From the NCBI RefSeq assembly GCF_000515255.1, contig NZ_KI911559.1, positions 1,401,548-1,465,547 on the forward strand: 64,000 nucleotides of DNA, written 5' to 3'. Shown piece after piece: positions 39,914-48,352 of the stretch. A model generated the notes under the pieces. The model had not been told where the DNA came from, did not search any database, and saw nothing but the letters and a program-made list of their open reading frames with translations. This DNA comes from Rhodovibrio salinarum DSM 9154 (GTDB taxonomy: Bacteria > Pseudomonadota > Alphaproteobacteria > Kiloniellales > Rhodovibrionaceae). Every line of letters starts with the position of its first letter. Position 1 is the first letter of the stretch. The position numbers were made by a program, and so were the translations under genes.

Positions 39914-40381
39914 CTATCGGGAGGAGGTGTTTGCCACAGCCATCCGCGAGGGCTGCTCGGCTGGCGCCGTGGGGCGGGCCGGCTCTTCCGGTGTCGTCAG
40001 CGTCCGGCGCACCAGATCGGTTAATTCGTTCGGCATGAACGGCTTGGCGATCGCGGCGACCGCGCCCAGCGCTTTGGCGGCATGCAGCATGTCGATGCCT
40101 GCATAGCCACCGGACATTGCGATCACGGGGACATCCACTTTGGACAGCTGGCCCGAGCGCAGCAATTCGATGCCGTCGCAGTGGGGCATGAACAGGTCCG
40201 TCAGAATCAAGTCGGGCGCCGCAATGTCCAGGAGCTCGATCGCCGTGTTGCCGTCGCGCGCCAAGATGACGCGATAGCCCGCGCGCGTGAGGGCGGTTTG
40301 CACCATGTCGCGTACGAGCGCGTCGTCGTCGACGACCAGAATGGTGCCGGCGGTTGGGGAAGTTGGAGCGTGCTGGGCCAT
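39914..40381 (-). CDS. Single-domain response regulator (CheY-like receiver)
   Basis: A 155-residue receiver-only protein. The acidic pair is in ILVVDDDALVRDMV, the phospho-acceptor is Asp62 in LILTDLFMP, the Thr/Ser switch lies in VIAMSGGY, and the conserved Lys is in AIAKPFMPNEL. No output domain follows; the C-terminal 30 residues are Pro/Ala/Thr-rich and probably disordered. The ATG at 40381 is chosen because homology begins only a few residues later, although no good Shine-Dalgarno is visible. It is divergent from motA, which makes a role in motility signalling possible but unproven. Confidence 0.88.
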   Translation of the reverse strand: MAQHAPTSPTAGTILVVDDDALVRDMVQTALTRAGYRVILARDGNTAIELLDIAAPDLILTDLFMPHCDGIELLRSGQLSKVDVPVIAMSGGYAGIDMLHAAKALGAVAAIAKPFMPNELTDLVRRTLTTPEEPARPTAPAEQPSRMAVANTSSR

Positions 40382-40472
40382 GGAGAATTGGCGTCCCGGA
40401 ATGTCGTGGTGACAGAGGCGTGCCGGGCAGCTTCCCGACACGCCTAAAGTTACGTCCGATGCCGGGTAAATG

Positions 40473-40494
40473 CCTATACCAACGCTCGTATAGG
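40473..40494. promoter_or_regulatory. Inverted repeat between response regulator and motA
   Basis: CCTATAC (40473-40479) and GTATAGG (40488-40494) form a 7-bp perfect inverted repeat with an 8-nt gap in an otherwise GC-rich 269-bp divergent region. It lies 92 bp upstream of the response-regulator start and could be an operator. Nothing else stands out in 40382-40650. Confidence 0.4.
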
Positions 40495-40650
40495 TATGAG
40501 TGTTTGCCCCGCTCAAAAGGATAGTGTCGCGCCAGCGGGCGGGACGATCGATCAGCTTTAATCCAAAGGTAACCGAAACCGGTGCACCAATGGTGCGTCG
40601 CGAAAACTGCGGCCGTTGGATGAGACGTCACCGTCGAAAGGGTTTGGATC

Positions 40651-41520
40651 GTGCTGTCGCTTGGAGGAATGGGAATCGTCGTGATGGGCGTTTTCGGCGG
40701 CTATCTGCTAGCCGGCGGAAAGATGTCCGTGATCATCAAGGCGTTGCCGTTCGAGTTCATGATGATCGGCGGTGCGGCCCTTGGCGCTCTGTTAATCGCC
40801 AATTCGATGAAGGTCGTGAAGCAGACGTTCGGTGGCGTTCTGCGCGTGATCAAAGGGCCGAAGTGGAAGCAGAAGGACTATCAGGACCTGCTGTGCCTGC
40901 TCTACGCGCTGGCCAATGTCTACAAGAAGAAAGGCGCGCTCGGTCTCGAACAACACGTCGAGCAACCGTCGGAGAGCCAGATTTTCCAGACCTATCCCAA
41001 GGTGCTGAACGACCACTTCGCCTGTGCGATGATTTGCGACACGCTGCGGATGATGACGCTCAACCTGGAGGACCCGCACCAGATCGACGACTACATCGAT
41101 CGGCTGCTGGAAAAGCATCACCACGAGGACATGCAGGGCGCGCAGGCGTTGCAGACGACCGCCGACGCGCTGCCGGCGCTGGGTATCGTCGCGGCGGTGC
41201 TGGGCGTGATCAAGACGATGGCTTCGATCAACGAGCCGCCGGAAGTCCTTGGCAAACTGATCGGTGGCGCGCTGGTTGGTACCTTCCTCGGCGTGTTCCT
41301 GGCCTATGGCTTCGTCGGACCGCTGTCCTCGCGCCTGTCGCAGATCGTCGAGGACGATTCGCGCTTCTATCACGTGATCAAGGACGTGCTGGTCGCGATC
41401 GCTCAGGGCGCCGGTCCCCAGCTCGCCGTTGAGATCGGGCGTGGCAACGTGCCCACGGCCGTTCAGCCCAGCTTCTTCGACCTGGAGCAGGCGGTCGAGC
41501 AGGCCCCGGCGGTCACCTAA
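40651..41520 (+). CDS. motA: Flagellar motor stator protein MotA
   Basis: An inner-membrane stator subunit of 289 residues that conducts ions with MotB to drive flagellar rotation. Four helices are visible: VVMGVFGGYLLAGG, FEFMMIGGAALGALLIA, TADALPALGIVAAVLGVIKTM and LIGGALVGTFLGVFLAYGFVGPL (in part). The cytoplasmic loop contains KQKDYQDLLCLLYALANVYKKKGALGLEQHVE and NLEDPHQIDDYID. The GTG at 40651 gives the family's normal start. motB is not adjacent, which is common in alphaproteobacteria. The stop codon lies in the first of three 15-bp tandem repeats. Confidence 0.95.
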   Translation: MLSLGGMGIVVMGVFGGYLLAGGKMSVIIKALPFEFMMIGGAALGALLIANSMKVVKQTFGGVLRVIKGPKWKQKDYQDLLCLLYALANVYKKKGALGLEQHVEQPSESQIFQTYPKVLNDHFACAMICDTLRMMTLNLEDPHQIDDYIDRLLEKHHHEDMQGAQALQTTADALPALGIVAAVLGVIKTMASINEPPEVLGKLIGGALVGTFLGVFLAYGFVGPLSSRLSQIVEDDSRFYHVIKDVLVAIAQGAGPQLAVEIGRGNVPTAVQPSFFDLEQAVEQAPAVT

Positions 41521-41556
41521 CGGGCCGTCACTTAACGAGCCGTCACCTAACGACCG
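41512..41556 (+). repeat. Three tandem 15-bp repeats spanning the motA stop
   Basis: Three copies of GTCACYTAACGRSCS-like units: GTCACCTAACGGGCC (41512-41526), GTCACTTAACGAGCC (41527-41541), GTCACCTAACGACCG (41542-41556). The repeat length is a multiple of three, so the TAA stop is repeated in frame three times. Confidence 0.85.
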
Positions 41557-41592
41557 GGGACGGATCGTTCGATCCACCCAGCCGCATCCACC

Positions 41593-41621
41593 AAGGCCCG
41601 TTTCCCCAGGAAACGGGCCTT
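41593..41621 (+). terminator. Hairpin downstream of motA
   Basis: A 13-bp perfect stem AAGGCCCGTTTCC/GGAAACGGGCCTT (41593-41605 with 41609-41621) with a 3-nt loop. The downstream T-run is weak (TTGTG) on the plus strand. It lies 72 bp past motA and 43 bp before the end of a minus-strand mini-ORF, so it may serve both directions. Confidence 0.7.
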
Positions 41622-41664
41622 GTGACGTATGGTGAGTCGGACAGGCGTGTCGCTGGGCCGACGC

Positions 41665-41748
41665 CTAGCGGAGCGCGAACGCGAGTGCGGATAGCAGTAC
41701 GAGTGCATTGGTGCCCCAGAAGACGGCGAGCACGAGTTGCTGGCGCAT
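41665..41748 (-). CDS. Possible 27-residue single-helix membrane peptide
   Basis: A 28-codon frame reading MRQQLVLAVFWGTNALVLL followed by SALAFALR: one hydrophobic helix with charged ends. It starts 18 bp after the stop of the ferric-reductase-like gene on the same strand. No clear Shine-Dalgarno precedes the ATG. The well-formed helix and the position at an operon end make it plausible as a small subunit, but it is unproven. Confidence 0.35.
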   Translation of the reverse strand: MRQQLVLAVFWGTNALVLLSALAFALR

Positions 41749-41766
41749 GGCGGTTGGTCCCGGAAA

Positions 41767-43197
41767 TTAGGTGTAGTCGAACTTCTCGGAGATGATCCGG
41801 TGGGCGGGCACGTCCAGATTGCGTAGTTCCCTGTCCACCGCGTCGATCATCGGGCCGGGGCCGCAGATGAAGTAGCGGGCCACCCGCCGGCTTTCACGGG
41901 GCAGGCAAGCGTCCAAGACATCCTGCGTGATCATGCCGGCGGGGCCGTCCCAGTCTTCGGGGGGCTCCTGCAGCACGTAGTGTACCTTTAGGTTCAGGTG
42001 CTGGGCCATCTGGTCGAGTTCGGCCTTGCTGGCGATGTAGTCCACCGTGCGGTTGCCATAGATCAGGGTGATCGGCCGACGGTCGCCTTCGGTTCGAAAG
42101 GCGCGCAGGTGGCTTAGCATCGGTGCGATGCCGACGCCGCCGGCGATGTAAACAGTTGGGATCTCCTCCGCGTCCGGTACGAAGTTGCCGTGGGGACCGT
42201 CCAGATAGGCGGGCGTGCCGGGTGGGATCTCGCCGATGTGACGGGTGAAGTCGCCGTTCTCGCGGATCGTGAAGCCGATCTCCGGTGTCTGCTCGGGCGC
42301 GGTGGAGATCGAGAAGGGGTGCTCGCGCACCCGGAAGGGATGCGGGCCGATCTTCACCCAGGCGAACTGGCCGGGCTGGAAGCGCAGCGTCCCGTGCGTC
42401 CCGGCGCCGTCGCGCGCCTTCAGGCGCAGTTCCCACGTATCGGCGGCGACCGATTCCACGCTATGCACGGCATAGGGCGCACGCTTCTGCTGGATCGATC
42501 GGATGATGTAGACGTAGATCAGCGTCATGCCCGCCAGCGTCAGCAGCGCCCCCCAGAAGACGATCATCGCGGGTTGCGCGCTGTAGCGCCCGGCGGCGAG
42601 CGCGTGATGAGCAACCAGGCCGGTCACCAGGACCGCGCCGATCGCGTGGGCGCCGCGCCAGCTTTCGTACCGGTAGGGCAGCAGACGTCGCCCAATTGCG
42701 GTTGCCACCAACACCACCAGCAGCCCCCAGGCGACCGCGCCGGTGGCGATCGACCAGGTATCGAGGCCAAGGCGCAAGTGCGCGTCGGTGTCCCAAGGCA
42801 GGGCATGGCCCATCGGGGTCGAATAGACGAAAGGGTGGACCAGCATGAAGCCGACCAGCGAGAGCGCCACCAACTGGTGGAACCGCATGGTGAGGTCGAT
42901 GCCGATCCGCCCGGACACGCTCCGGTAACGCCCGGACAGCATGAACTCCAGGCACATGATGGCAAGCGCCGACAGGCCGAGTGCGCTGGCCACCTCGTCC
43001 CAGAAAGGCCGCGGCGGTAGCGGGTGTGCCGCGGCGATCGCGACCGGGGCCAGCGCCAGCACGAGATAGAGCGTCAGGACCAGGCCCGGGTGCAGGCCCA
43101 CGCGCGGCGGCCAACGGTGGTCCTGTAGCGCGGTTTTCGTAGCCGGCGTAGGCCGCTCACCGGCTTTCGGGTGGGCATCGATGGCCAAGGTGGTCAT
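41767..43197 (-). CDS. Ferric reductase-like transmembrane flavoprotein
   Basis: A 476-residue membrane oxidoreductase. The N-terminal half has about six helices with paired His residues typical of the ferric-reductase haem domain (LTMRFHQLVALSLVGFMLVHPF; WRGAHAIGAVLVTGLVAHHAL, in parts). The C-terminal half is a ferredoxin-NADP reductase module: FAD motif RVREHPFSIS, GPHGNFVPD, NAD(P) motif VYIAGGVGIAPMLSHL and RYFICGPGPMIDAV. Electrons would pass from NAD(P)H through FAD and haem across the membrane. The electron acceptor is unknown; bacterial relatives include NOX-like and MsrQ-like proteins. It stands alone, divergent from nothing conserved. Confidence 0.88.
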   Translation of the reverse strand: MTTLAIDAHPKAGERPTPATKTALQDHRWPPRVGLHPGLVLTLYLVLALAPVAIAAAHPLPPRPFWDEVASALGLSALAIMCLEFMLSGRYRSVSGRIGIDLTMRFHQLVALSLVGFMLVHPFVYSTPMGHALPWDTDAHLRLGLDTWSIATGAVAWGLLVVLVATAIGRRLLPYRYESWRGAHAIGAVLVTGLVAHHALAAGRYSAQPAMIVFWGALLTLAGMTLIYVYIIRSIQQKRAPYAVHSVESVAADTWELRLKARDGAGTHGTLRFQPGQFAWVKIGPHPFRVREHPFSISTAPEQTPEIGFTIRENGDFTRHIGEIPPGTPAYLDGPHGNFVPDAEEIPTVYIAGGVGIAPMLSHLRAFRTEGDRRPITLIYGNRTVDYIASKAELDQMAQHLNLKVHYVLQEPPEDWDGPAGMITQDVLDACLPRESRRVARYFICGPGPMIDAVDRELRNLDVPAHRIISEKFDYT

Positions 43198-43359
43198 CCC
43201 TGTTCGCGTGTGCCTTGCGCGGCTTGCCGATGGTCCCAGGGCAAACCGTGCGGTGCATTAATTCCATCGCCGGAATGAGTCGTGATTGCTGACGGCGCAA
43301 ACGGGCGCGTTTTGGTGCATCCTGCAGCGCGGCTCAGTTTTGCGGAGGTGCCCATACTG

Positions 43360-43902
43360 TCAGGAAAGGCAGTTCAGGACGAAATCCGCGCGTCCATTAA
43401 TATCGATCTTTGGCAAGATAATCGTATCGTAGCCGAGGCTGTCGAAAGCCTTGAGCAGTCGATGGTATTCTTCGAGGGCGTCGTCCATACCATGCTGCCG
43501 CGCGCCATCCGTCTTGTAGATTTCCGGCCATGGCGGGGTCAGAAAGACCTGCCGGTGAAAGCAGTCTGTTGCGCGGAGGGTGTCGGATGCGGCGATGCCC
43601 GTCGCGTGCTCCAACGCGACGGCTGCATCGACAAGCCCACGGTCGAAGAAGACCCACGCCTGCGCGCCATCCATGTGCTGCCGATCGCGGGAGGCCATCT
43701 CGATCGCCCGCCGCGCGAACGCTTCGAGATCGACCCAGGGGAGCGCCTTTCCGGCGCCGCGCTGTTCCTCCGCAACGATTCGTCTGCCGGGTTCTTCGAC
43801 GGTCTGGAAGCCCCGCCGTTGCAACTCGGCTAGGAGCGTCGATTTTCCGCCACCCGAACAGCCGGACAGAATGACATGCCGGTTGGCGGTGTCGCTTCGC
43901 AT
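43360..43902 (-). CDS. P-loop ATPase (AAA_28-like)
   Basis: A 180-residue nucleotide-binding protein. The Walker A motif is GCSGGGKST (residues 14-22, Lys20), followed by LLAELQRRGFQTVEEPGRRIVAEEQR. A Walker B-like WVFFDRGLVDAAVALEHATG and VFLTPPWPEIYKTDGARQHGMDDALEEYHRL complete a kinase-like fold. Such single-domain proteins are annotated as ATPases or predicted kinases. The ATG at 43902 is chosen since GGAGGT lies seven bases upstream. The true substrate is unknown. The intergenic region to the next gene upstream has no clear features. Confidence 0.82.
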   Translation of the reverse strand: MRSDTANRHVILSGCSGGGKSTLLAELQRRGFQTVEEPGRRIVAEEQRGAGKALPWVDLEAFARRAIEMASRDRQHMDGAQAWVFFDRGLVDAAVALEHATGIAASDTLRATDCFHRQVFLTPPWPEIYKTDGARQHGMDDALEEYHRLLKAFDSLGYDTIILPKIDINGRADFVLNCLS

Positions 43903-44146
43903 CTGGCTCACCTCCGGCGGTCGCTTATACGAATATCGTGCAGGGCAATGGCAGTTCTGTTCCGCGCGCGCGGACACAAACTTCTTGCCAGGACCCGTCT
44001 GCCTCAAACGGTCGTTTCGGGACCAGGCTCACTTACCGAAAAATGTTCAGGGTCCAAATGATCTATGTCACGCGCCCATTGCGGAACAGCCGTGCTGGGG
44101 CCGGGATGCGGGACCTGGACAGGGCGCCATGAACGTCTTGTCGGCT

Positions 44147-45055
44147 CTACCTCGCCGTTTCGGCTTCGATATAGACCCGGGTGACTTCCGGCTGGGCCTG
44201 TTTGATGGCGGCATCGAGCCGGGCGATCGTCTGCTCGATCCGTCCGGTCGGGAGACCGTCGGCGAATTCGACGCTGACGGTGGCCAGCACGTCGTCCGGG
44301 CCGAGTTGCAGGGTCAGCACTTGATTCACCCGCTCGACGTCGCTCTCTTTCCGAACGAGGCTGCGGATTCCGGCGGTGACGTGCGGCAGGGCGGACTCGC
44401 CGACCAGCAGGCCCTTGGTTTCGTAGGCGAGCAGGAAGGCGGTGACGCCCAGGATCAGGCCGATGACGATCGAGGCGACGCCATCCATCACCGCCCAGCC
44501 GAACAGATGCGCCATACCCACGCCCAGGAAGGCCACCACCAGGCCCGAGAGCGCCGCCGTGTCCTCGAACAGCACGGTGATTACCGTGGGGTCTTTGCTC
44601 TCGCGGACAGCCTGGATATAGCCGCGATCTCCCTTGGTCTGCTGGAACTCCTTGAGCGCGACCGAGAAGGCCCAGCCTTCGAACCCCATGGCAAGCAGCA
44701 GAACGACGTAGTTGACGACCGGGTTGGTGACCGGGTGCGGGTGCAGCACCTTCTCCACGCCCTCGTACAGCGACACGCCGGCGCCCACCGCGAAGATCAG
44801 GATCGCCACCACGAACGCCCAGAAATAGAGCTCGCGGCCGTAGCCGAAGGGATGATTCTCGTCGGCTGGCTTCTTCGCCCGGGCGGTGCCATGCAGCATC
44901 AGCCCCTGGTTGCCGGTGTCCACGACAGAGTGAATGCCCTCCGCCAGCATGGCCGAGGAGCCGGTGATCCCGGCGGCGACGAATTTGGTCACCGCGATCA
45001 GCGCGTTGCCCGCGAGGGCGGCGTAGATCACCTTCTTGGAATTGGCATTCGCCAT
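44147..45055 (-). CDS. Cation diffusion facilitator family transporter
   Basis: An inner-membrane divalent-metal/proton antiporter of 302 residues with five to six helices. The transport-site motif is His42-x3-Asp46 in LAEGIHSVVDTGNQGL, and the second half-site is in LFEDTAALSGLVVAF. A cytoplasmic C-terminal domain (about 210-302) has the ferredoxin-like dimerisation fold (VERVNQVLTLQLGPDDVLATVSVEF). The HSVVD pattern matches the CDF subgroup close to ZT-like/Fe-Zn transporters. The ATG at 45055 is chosen over an upstream Met because the family begins there; GAGGT lies upstream. Metal specificity is not readable. Confidence 0.9.
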   Translation of the reverse strand: MANANSKKVIYAALAGNALIAVTKFVAAGITGSSAMLAEGIHSVVDTGNQGLMLHGTARAKKPADENHPFGYGRELYFWAFVVAILIFAVGAGVSLYEGVEKVLHPHPVTNPVVNYVVLLLAMGFEGWAFSVALKEFQQTKGDRGYIQAVRESKDPTVITVLFEDTAALSGLVVAFLGVGMAHLFGWAVMDGVASIVIGLILGVTAFLLAYETKGLLVGESALPHVTAGIRSLVRKESDVERVNQVLTLQLGPDDVLATVSVEFADGLPTGRIEQTIARLDAAIKQAQPEVTRVYIEAETAR

Positions 45056-45530
45056 AGGGGCGCGGACCTCGCAACTGCTATGAACGGAAAAGGCAGCGCG
45101 AGGGTGGCGATTAACCGGCGGGGGTGCAATGCGGGAACGTCCCGCTGGTCCCAATAGACCGCTGGTTTGCTTCAACTCCGTTGACGGCCTCTCGTGCGCT
45201 GTGTGGGCATACGGCCAGTGGCGACGTCCCGACCTTCGCCTGGTTGGCTTGGGTCTTGGGGGGCGATTTCGTAGAAATTCACCCGCCCGTTTGCGTCCCC
45301 GGTTGTGTCTAAGGTTTTTACAGTTCTGCGCCAGTATCTTCTTAAGGTGTAAAATATCCCAACAGATGAACTCCTAACACAATCGGGGTAGGCGCTAAAT
45401 CAATGGGTTAGGGTCTGGCATGGCGCTTGCTTTAAGAAGCTTCGCGATGTGGGGCGGGCGGTCCGGGGTTTTCGAATAGAAATTATTTTCTGGATCGACT
45501 TATCGAACTGTACTCAGGAGGCGGCGGGGT
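45056..45530. other. Intergenic region upstream of the anchor-A protein gene
   Basis: About 475 bp with no supported gene. It is more AT-rich than its surroundings from about 45300 onward, as expected for a promoter region. AGGAGG at 45516-45521 is the ribosome binding site for the following gene. No operator or riboswitch could be recognised. Confidence 0.45.
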
Positions 45531-46520
45531 ATGATGCAAAAACCGACTGTATTGAATAGGGCCATTCTTGCGGCCGTTGCTGGTGTCGTGGCCATGGTCG
45601 CGGGGGCTGGCGGGGCGACGGCTGCGCCAATGACGACAACCGAGATTCTGGACCAATTCAATCTGGTCGTGTTCGGCGACCTTTCGGGCACTTCGGAAGT
45701 TGAAGGGCGTTCGCTGATCGGCGGAAACCTGACCGGCGGCTCAATGACCTTCAACACCCGCGCCGCGCCCATCTCAACGTTCGATGAGCTGATCGTCGGC
45801 GGCAACGTTTCTGGCGGTGGTTTCAAGAACCTGAACAATGGTGGCGATGCGACGGTCGGCGGCAACGTTCAGAACATGAACCTGAACGGCAATGGCACCC
45901 TGAACCTGGGGGGTGCGGTGACCGGGACGGTGCATGCCGGCACCGTCAACGCCAACCAAGCGGTCACGATCCCGGATTTCCAGGCGGCGCTGCAAAAGAC
46001 CTCGGCCGATTTGGCGGGGCTTGCCGGTGTTGCGCCGGGGTTGTCCGGCAACCGGGGCCTGTTTAATACCGCGATCCCGGATGGCAATGATCTGGCCGTC
46101 TACAACGTGGATACGAGTTTCTTCGACGCCATCAACGAAATCGAGCTCGGCCTGAACGGCGCGACCACCGTCGTGATCAACGTCACCGGGACGGGCGCGC
46201 TTACGATCAGCGATAATTTCCTGGGGGGTCCGTTTGCCTTGGCGGACAATATCCTCTGGAACTTCAGTGACGTGACCAGCCTGACGTTCGGGACCCAGTT
46301 CTTCGGCTCCGTCCTGGCGCCTAATGCGGCTGTCACCAATACCAGCCCGATCGAAGGCAGCTTGATCGCCGATAGCCTGGTCCTGAATGGGGAAGTGCAT
46401 CAGCAGCCATTTGCCGGCGACCTTCCAACGACCAGGGTGCTGGGCCCTGGCACCCTGGTGCTGTTCGGTGGCGGTCTGCTGGCGCTTGGGGCTGTCGGAC
46501 GCCGGCGGCACGGCAGGTAA
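45531..46520 (+). CDS. Choice-of-anchor A family surface protein with degenerate PEP-CTERM-type tail
   Basis: An exported protein of 329 residues. A signal peptide (AILAAVAGVVAMVAGAGGATAA, about 12-32, in part) precedes the collagen-binding-like/choice-of-anchor A domain, recognisable as ILDQFNLVVFGDLSGTSEVEGRSLIGGNLTGG in parts, with repeated GGN(V/L) beta-helix-like turns. The C-terminus has the tripartite sorting layout: a motif (VLGPGTLVLF), a hydrophobic helix (LVLFGGGLLALGAVG) and a basic end (RRRHGR). The expected P-E-P is replaced by L-G-P. Asn/Gly-rich composition differs from neighbours. It is probably an outer-surface or matrix protein. AGGAGG lies nine bases before the ATG; a second ATG follows directly. 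Confidence 0.85.
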   Translation: MMQKPTVLNRAILAAVAGVVAMVAGAGGATAAPMTTTEILDQFNLVVFGDLSGTSEVEGRSLIGGNLTGGSMTFNTRAAPISTFDELIVGGNVSGGGFKNLNNGGDATVGGNVQNMNLNGNGTLNLGGAVTGTVHAGTVNANQAVTIPDFQAALQKTSADLAGLAGVAPGLSGNRGLFNTAIPDGNDLAVYNVDTSFFDAINEIELGLNGATTVVINVTGTGALTISDNFLGGPFALADNILWNFSDVTSLTFGTQFFGSVLAPNAAVTNTSPIEGSLIADSLVLNGEVHQQPFAGDLPTTRVLGPGTLVLFGGGLLALGAVGRRRHGR

Positions 46521-46556
46521 CACCGGTTTCGCCCGTCGACAGCGCGCGATCACGCC

Positions 46557-47207
46557 CTAGCGGTCGCTTGCTTCCTGATGCCACGGCGTCAACGCGCTTT
46601 GCAGGCGGACCAGCAGCAGGTCGACCACGATCGCGAGTGCGACCGACAGCACGAAGCCAACGATCACCGGGGTGGCGAAGTCGCGGGTGAAGCCGTCGAT
46701 GAACAGGCGGCCCAGACCGCCCTGGCCGATCAGGGCGGTGACCGTGACCAGCCCGATCGTGGTCACGGCGGCGATCCGGATCCCGGCCATGATCATCGGC
46801 AGCGCCAGTGGCAGTTCCACCTGGAACAGCCGCTGTGTGCGGGTCAGGCCCATCGCCTTTGCCGCCTCCAGCACGTGCGGGGAGACGCCGCGCAGTCCCT
46901 CCACGATGTTCCGCACCAGGATCAGGAGCGTGTAGATCGTTAGCCCGATCAGCGAGGTTGCCTTGGAGAGCCCGGTGTAGGGGATCAGCAGGATGAACAG
47001 CGCCAGCGAGGGGATCGTGAACAGCACCCCCGTGAAGCCCAGCAGCGGACCGTAGAGGCGCGGCCAGCGCAGCGCGGCGAGCGCCAGCGGGAAGGCGATC
47101 GCGACCCCGAACAGGAGTGCCAGGCTGGCCAGTTGGATATGCTCGACGAACAGCCAGCCGATGTCGTCCAGGTGGTTCCTGACCCAGGACCAGCGGATCA
47201 GCTCCAC
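46557..47207 (-). CDS. Osmoprotectant ABC transporter permease (OsmW/OpuCB-like)
   Basis: A 216-residue inner-membrane permease for glycine betaine/choline-type osmolytes. Six helices are visible, with the binding-protein-dependent permease loop EAAKAMGLTRTQRLFQVELPLALPMIMAGIR. The GTG at 47207 has GGAGG seven bases upstream and overlaps the end of the ATPase gene by 10 bp, so the two are translationally coupled. A longer frame upstream is an artefact of the ATPase's shadow. It is the last gene of the minus-strand operon: permease, binding protein, ATPase, permease. Confidence 0.92.
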   Translation of the reverse strand: MELIRWSWVRNHLDDIGWLFVEHIQLASLALLFGVAIAFPLALAALRWPRLYGPLLGFTGVLFTIPSLALFILLIPYTGLSKATSLIGLTIYTLLILVRNIVEGLRGVSPHVLEAAKAMGLTRTQRLFQVELPLALPMIMAGIRIAAVTTIGLVTVTALIGQGGLGRLFIDGFTRDFATPVIVGFVLSVALAIVVDLLLVRLQSALTPWHQEASDR

Positions 47208-48295
47208 AGCCCGGCCTCCGCGATCCGGTCGAGGGTGATCACCCCCAGATAGTTGCCGGCGGCGTCGACCCGGACGACCGACCGGCTTTCCGCCGACAAG
47301 GCGGCGTCGAGCGCGGTGCGCAACGTGTCCCCGGGGCCGACGGTGGCGATCTCGGGCCCGCCAACGATTTGCCGGGCGGTGTGGCCGTTGACCAGCTGGC
47401 GGCTGTCGCACCACCCGAGGAATCGCCGGTCCGCGCCCACCACGGGCACCCATGGTTGCCCGGCTTCTTCGGCCGCGGCTTCGACCACGGCGGCGTCGGC
47501 ATCGGGATCGACCGGGTTGCCGGCGGTGACGTCGAGGCTGTCCGCGGTCATCAGGGCAAGGCGTTTGAGCGTGCGCTCGCGGCCGACAAAGTCCGCGACG
47601 AACCGGCCGGCCGGGCGGGCCAGGATGTCCACCGGCCGGCCGTACTGCGCCAACCGGCCGCCTTCCTTTAGAATGGCGATCTTATCGCCCAGCTTGATCG
47701 CCTCGTCGACGTCATGGGTGACGAAGACGATCGTCTTGCGCACCTGTTTCTTGAGGTCGAGGAACTCCTGTTGCAGGCGGGCGCGCACGATCGGATCGAC
47801 GGCGGCGAACGGCTCGTCCATCAGCAGTACCGGCGGCTCTCCTGCCAGCGCGCGGGCAACGCCCACACGCTGCTGTTGCCCGCCGGACAGCTGGTGAGGG
47901 AAGCGTTGCGCGACGGCGCGGTCCAGGCCGACGGTCTCCAACATGGCATCGACGCGCGGCGCGATCTCCCCGCGCGCCCAACCGAGCAGCCGGGGCACGG
48001 TGGCGATGTTGCCGTCGATTCGCCGGTGCGGGAACAGCCCGGCGTGCTGAATGACGTAACCGATGCCCCGGCGTAGCCGGGTCGGATCGACCTGGGAGAC
48101 GTCCTGGCCGTCGACCAGGACGCGTCCCTCGGTCGCTTCCTCCAATCGGTTGATCAGCCGCAGCGTGGTCGTCTTGCCGCAGCCCGAGGGGCCAACCAGC
48201 ATCACGGTCTCGCCGTCGGCGATCTCCAGGTCCAGGGCGTCCACCGCCGTCGTGCCGTCGGCAAAACGCTTGGTTACCTGCTCGAAGCGGATCAT
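47198..48295 (-). CDS. Osmoprotectant ABC transporter ATPase with CBS domains (OsmV/OpuCA-like)
   Basis: A 365-residue cytoplasmic ATPase. Walker A is GPSGCGKTTTL (about 35-45), the Q-loop is in VIQHAGLFPHR, the signature is LSGGQQQR, Walker B is LLMDEPFAAVD and the H-loop VTHDVDEA. The C-terminal 110 residues form a pair of CBS-like modules (WVPVVGADRRFLGW; VVRVDAAGNYLGVITLD) which in OpuA-type transporters sense ionic strength. A long acidic linker (PVDPDADAAVVEAAAEEA) joins them. The gene fits a halotolerant lifestyle. It starts 57 bp after the binding-protein gene. Confidence 0.94.
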   Translation of the reverse strand: MIRFEQVTKRFADGTTAVDALDLEIADGETVMLVGPSGCGKTTTLRLINRLEEATEGRVLVDGQDVSQVDPTRLRRGIGYVIQHAGLFPHRRIDGNIATVPRLLGWARGEIAPRVDAMLETVGLDRAVAQRFPHQLSGGQQQRVGVARALAGEPPVLLMDEPFAAVDPIVRARLQQEFLDLKKQVRKTIVFVTHDVDEAIKLGDKIAILKEGGRLAQYGRPVDILARPAGRFVADFVGRERTLKRLALMTADSLDVTAGNPVDPDADAAVVEAAAEEAGQPWVPVVGADRRFLGWCDSRQLVNGHTARQIVGGPEIATVGPGDTLRTALDAALSAESRSVVRVDAAGNYLGVITLDRIAEAGLWS

Positions 48296-48352
48296 TGGCA
48301 GAGCTCGGGGACCTGAGGTGGTGGTTTGCTGGCTTCACGCGGGGCCGTCGGG

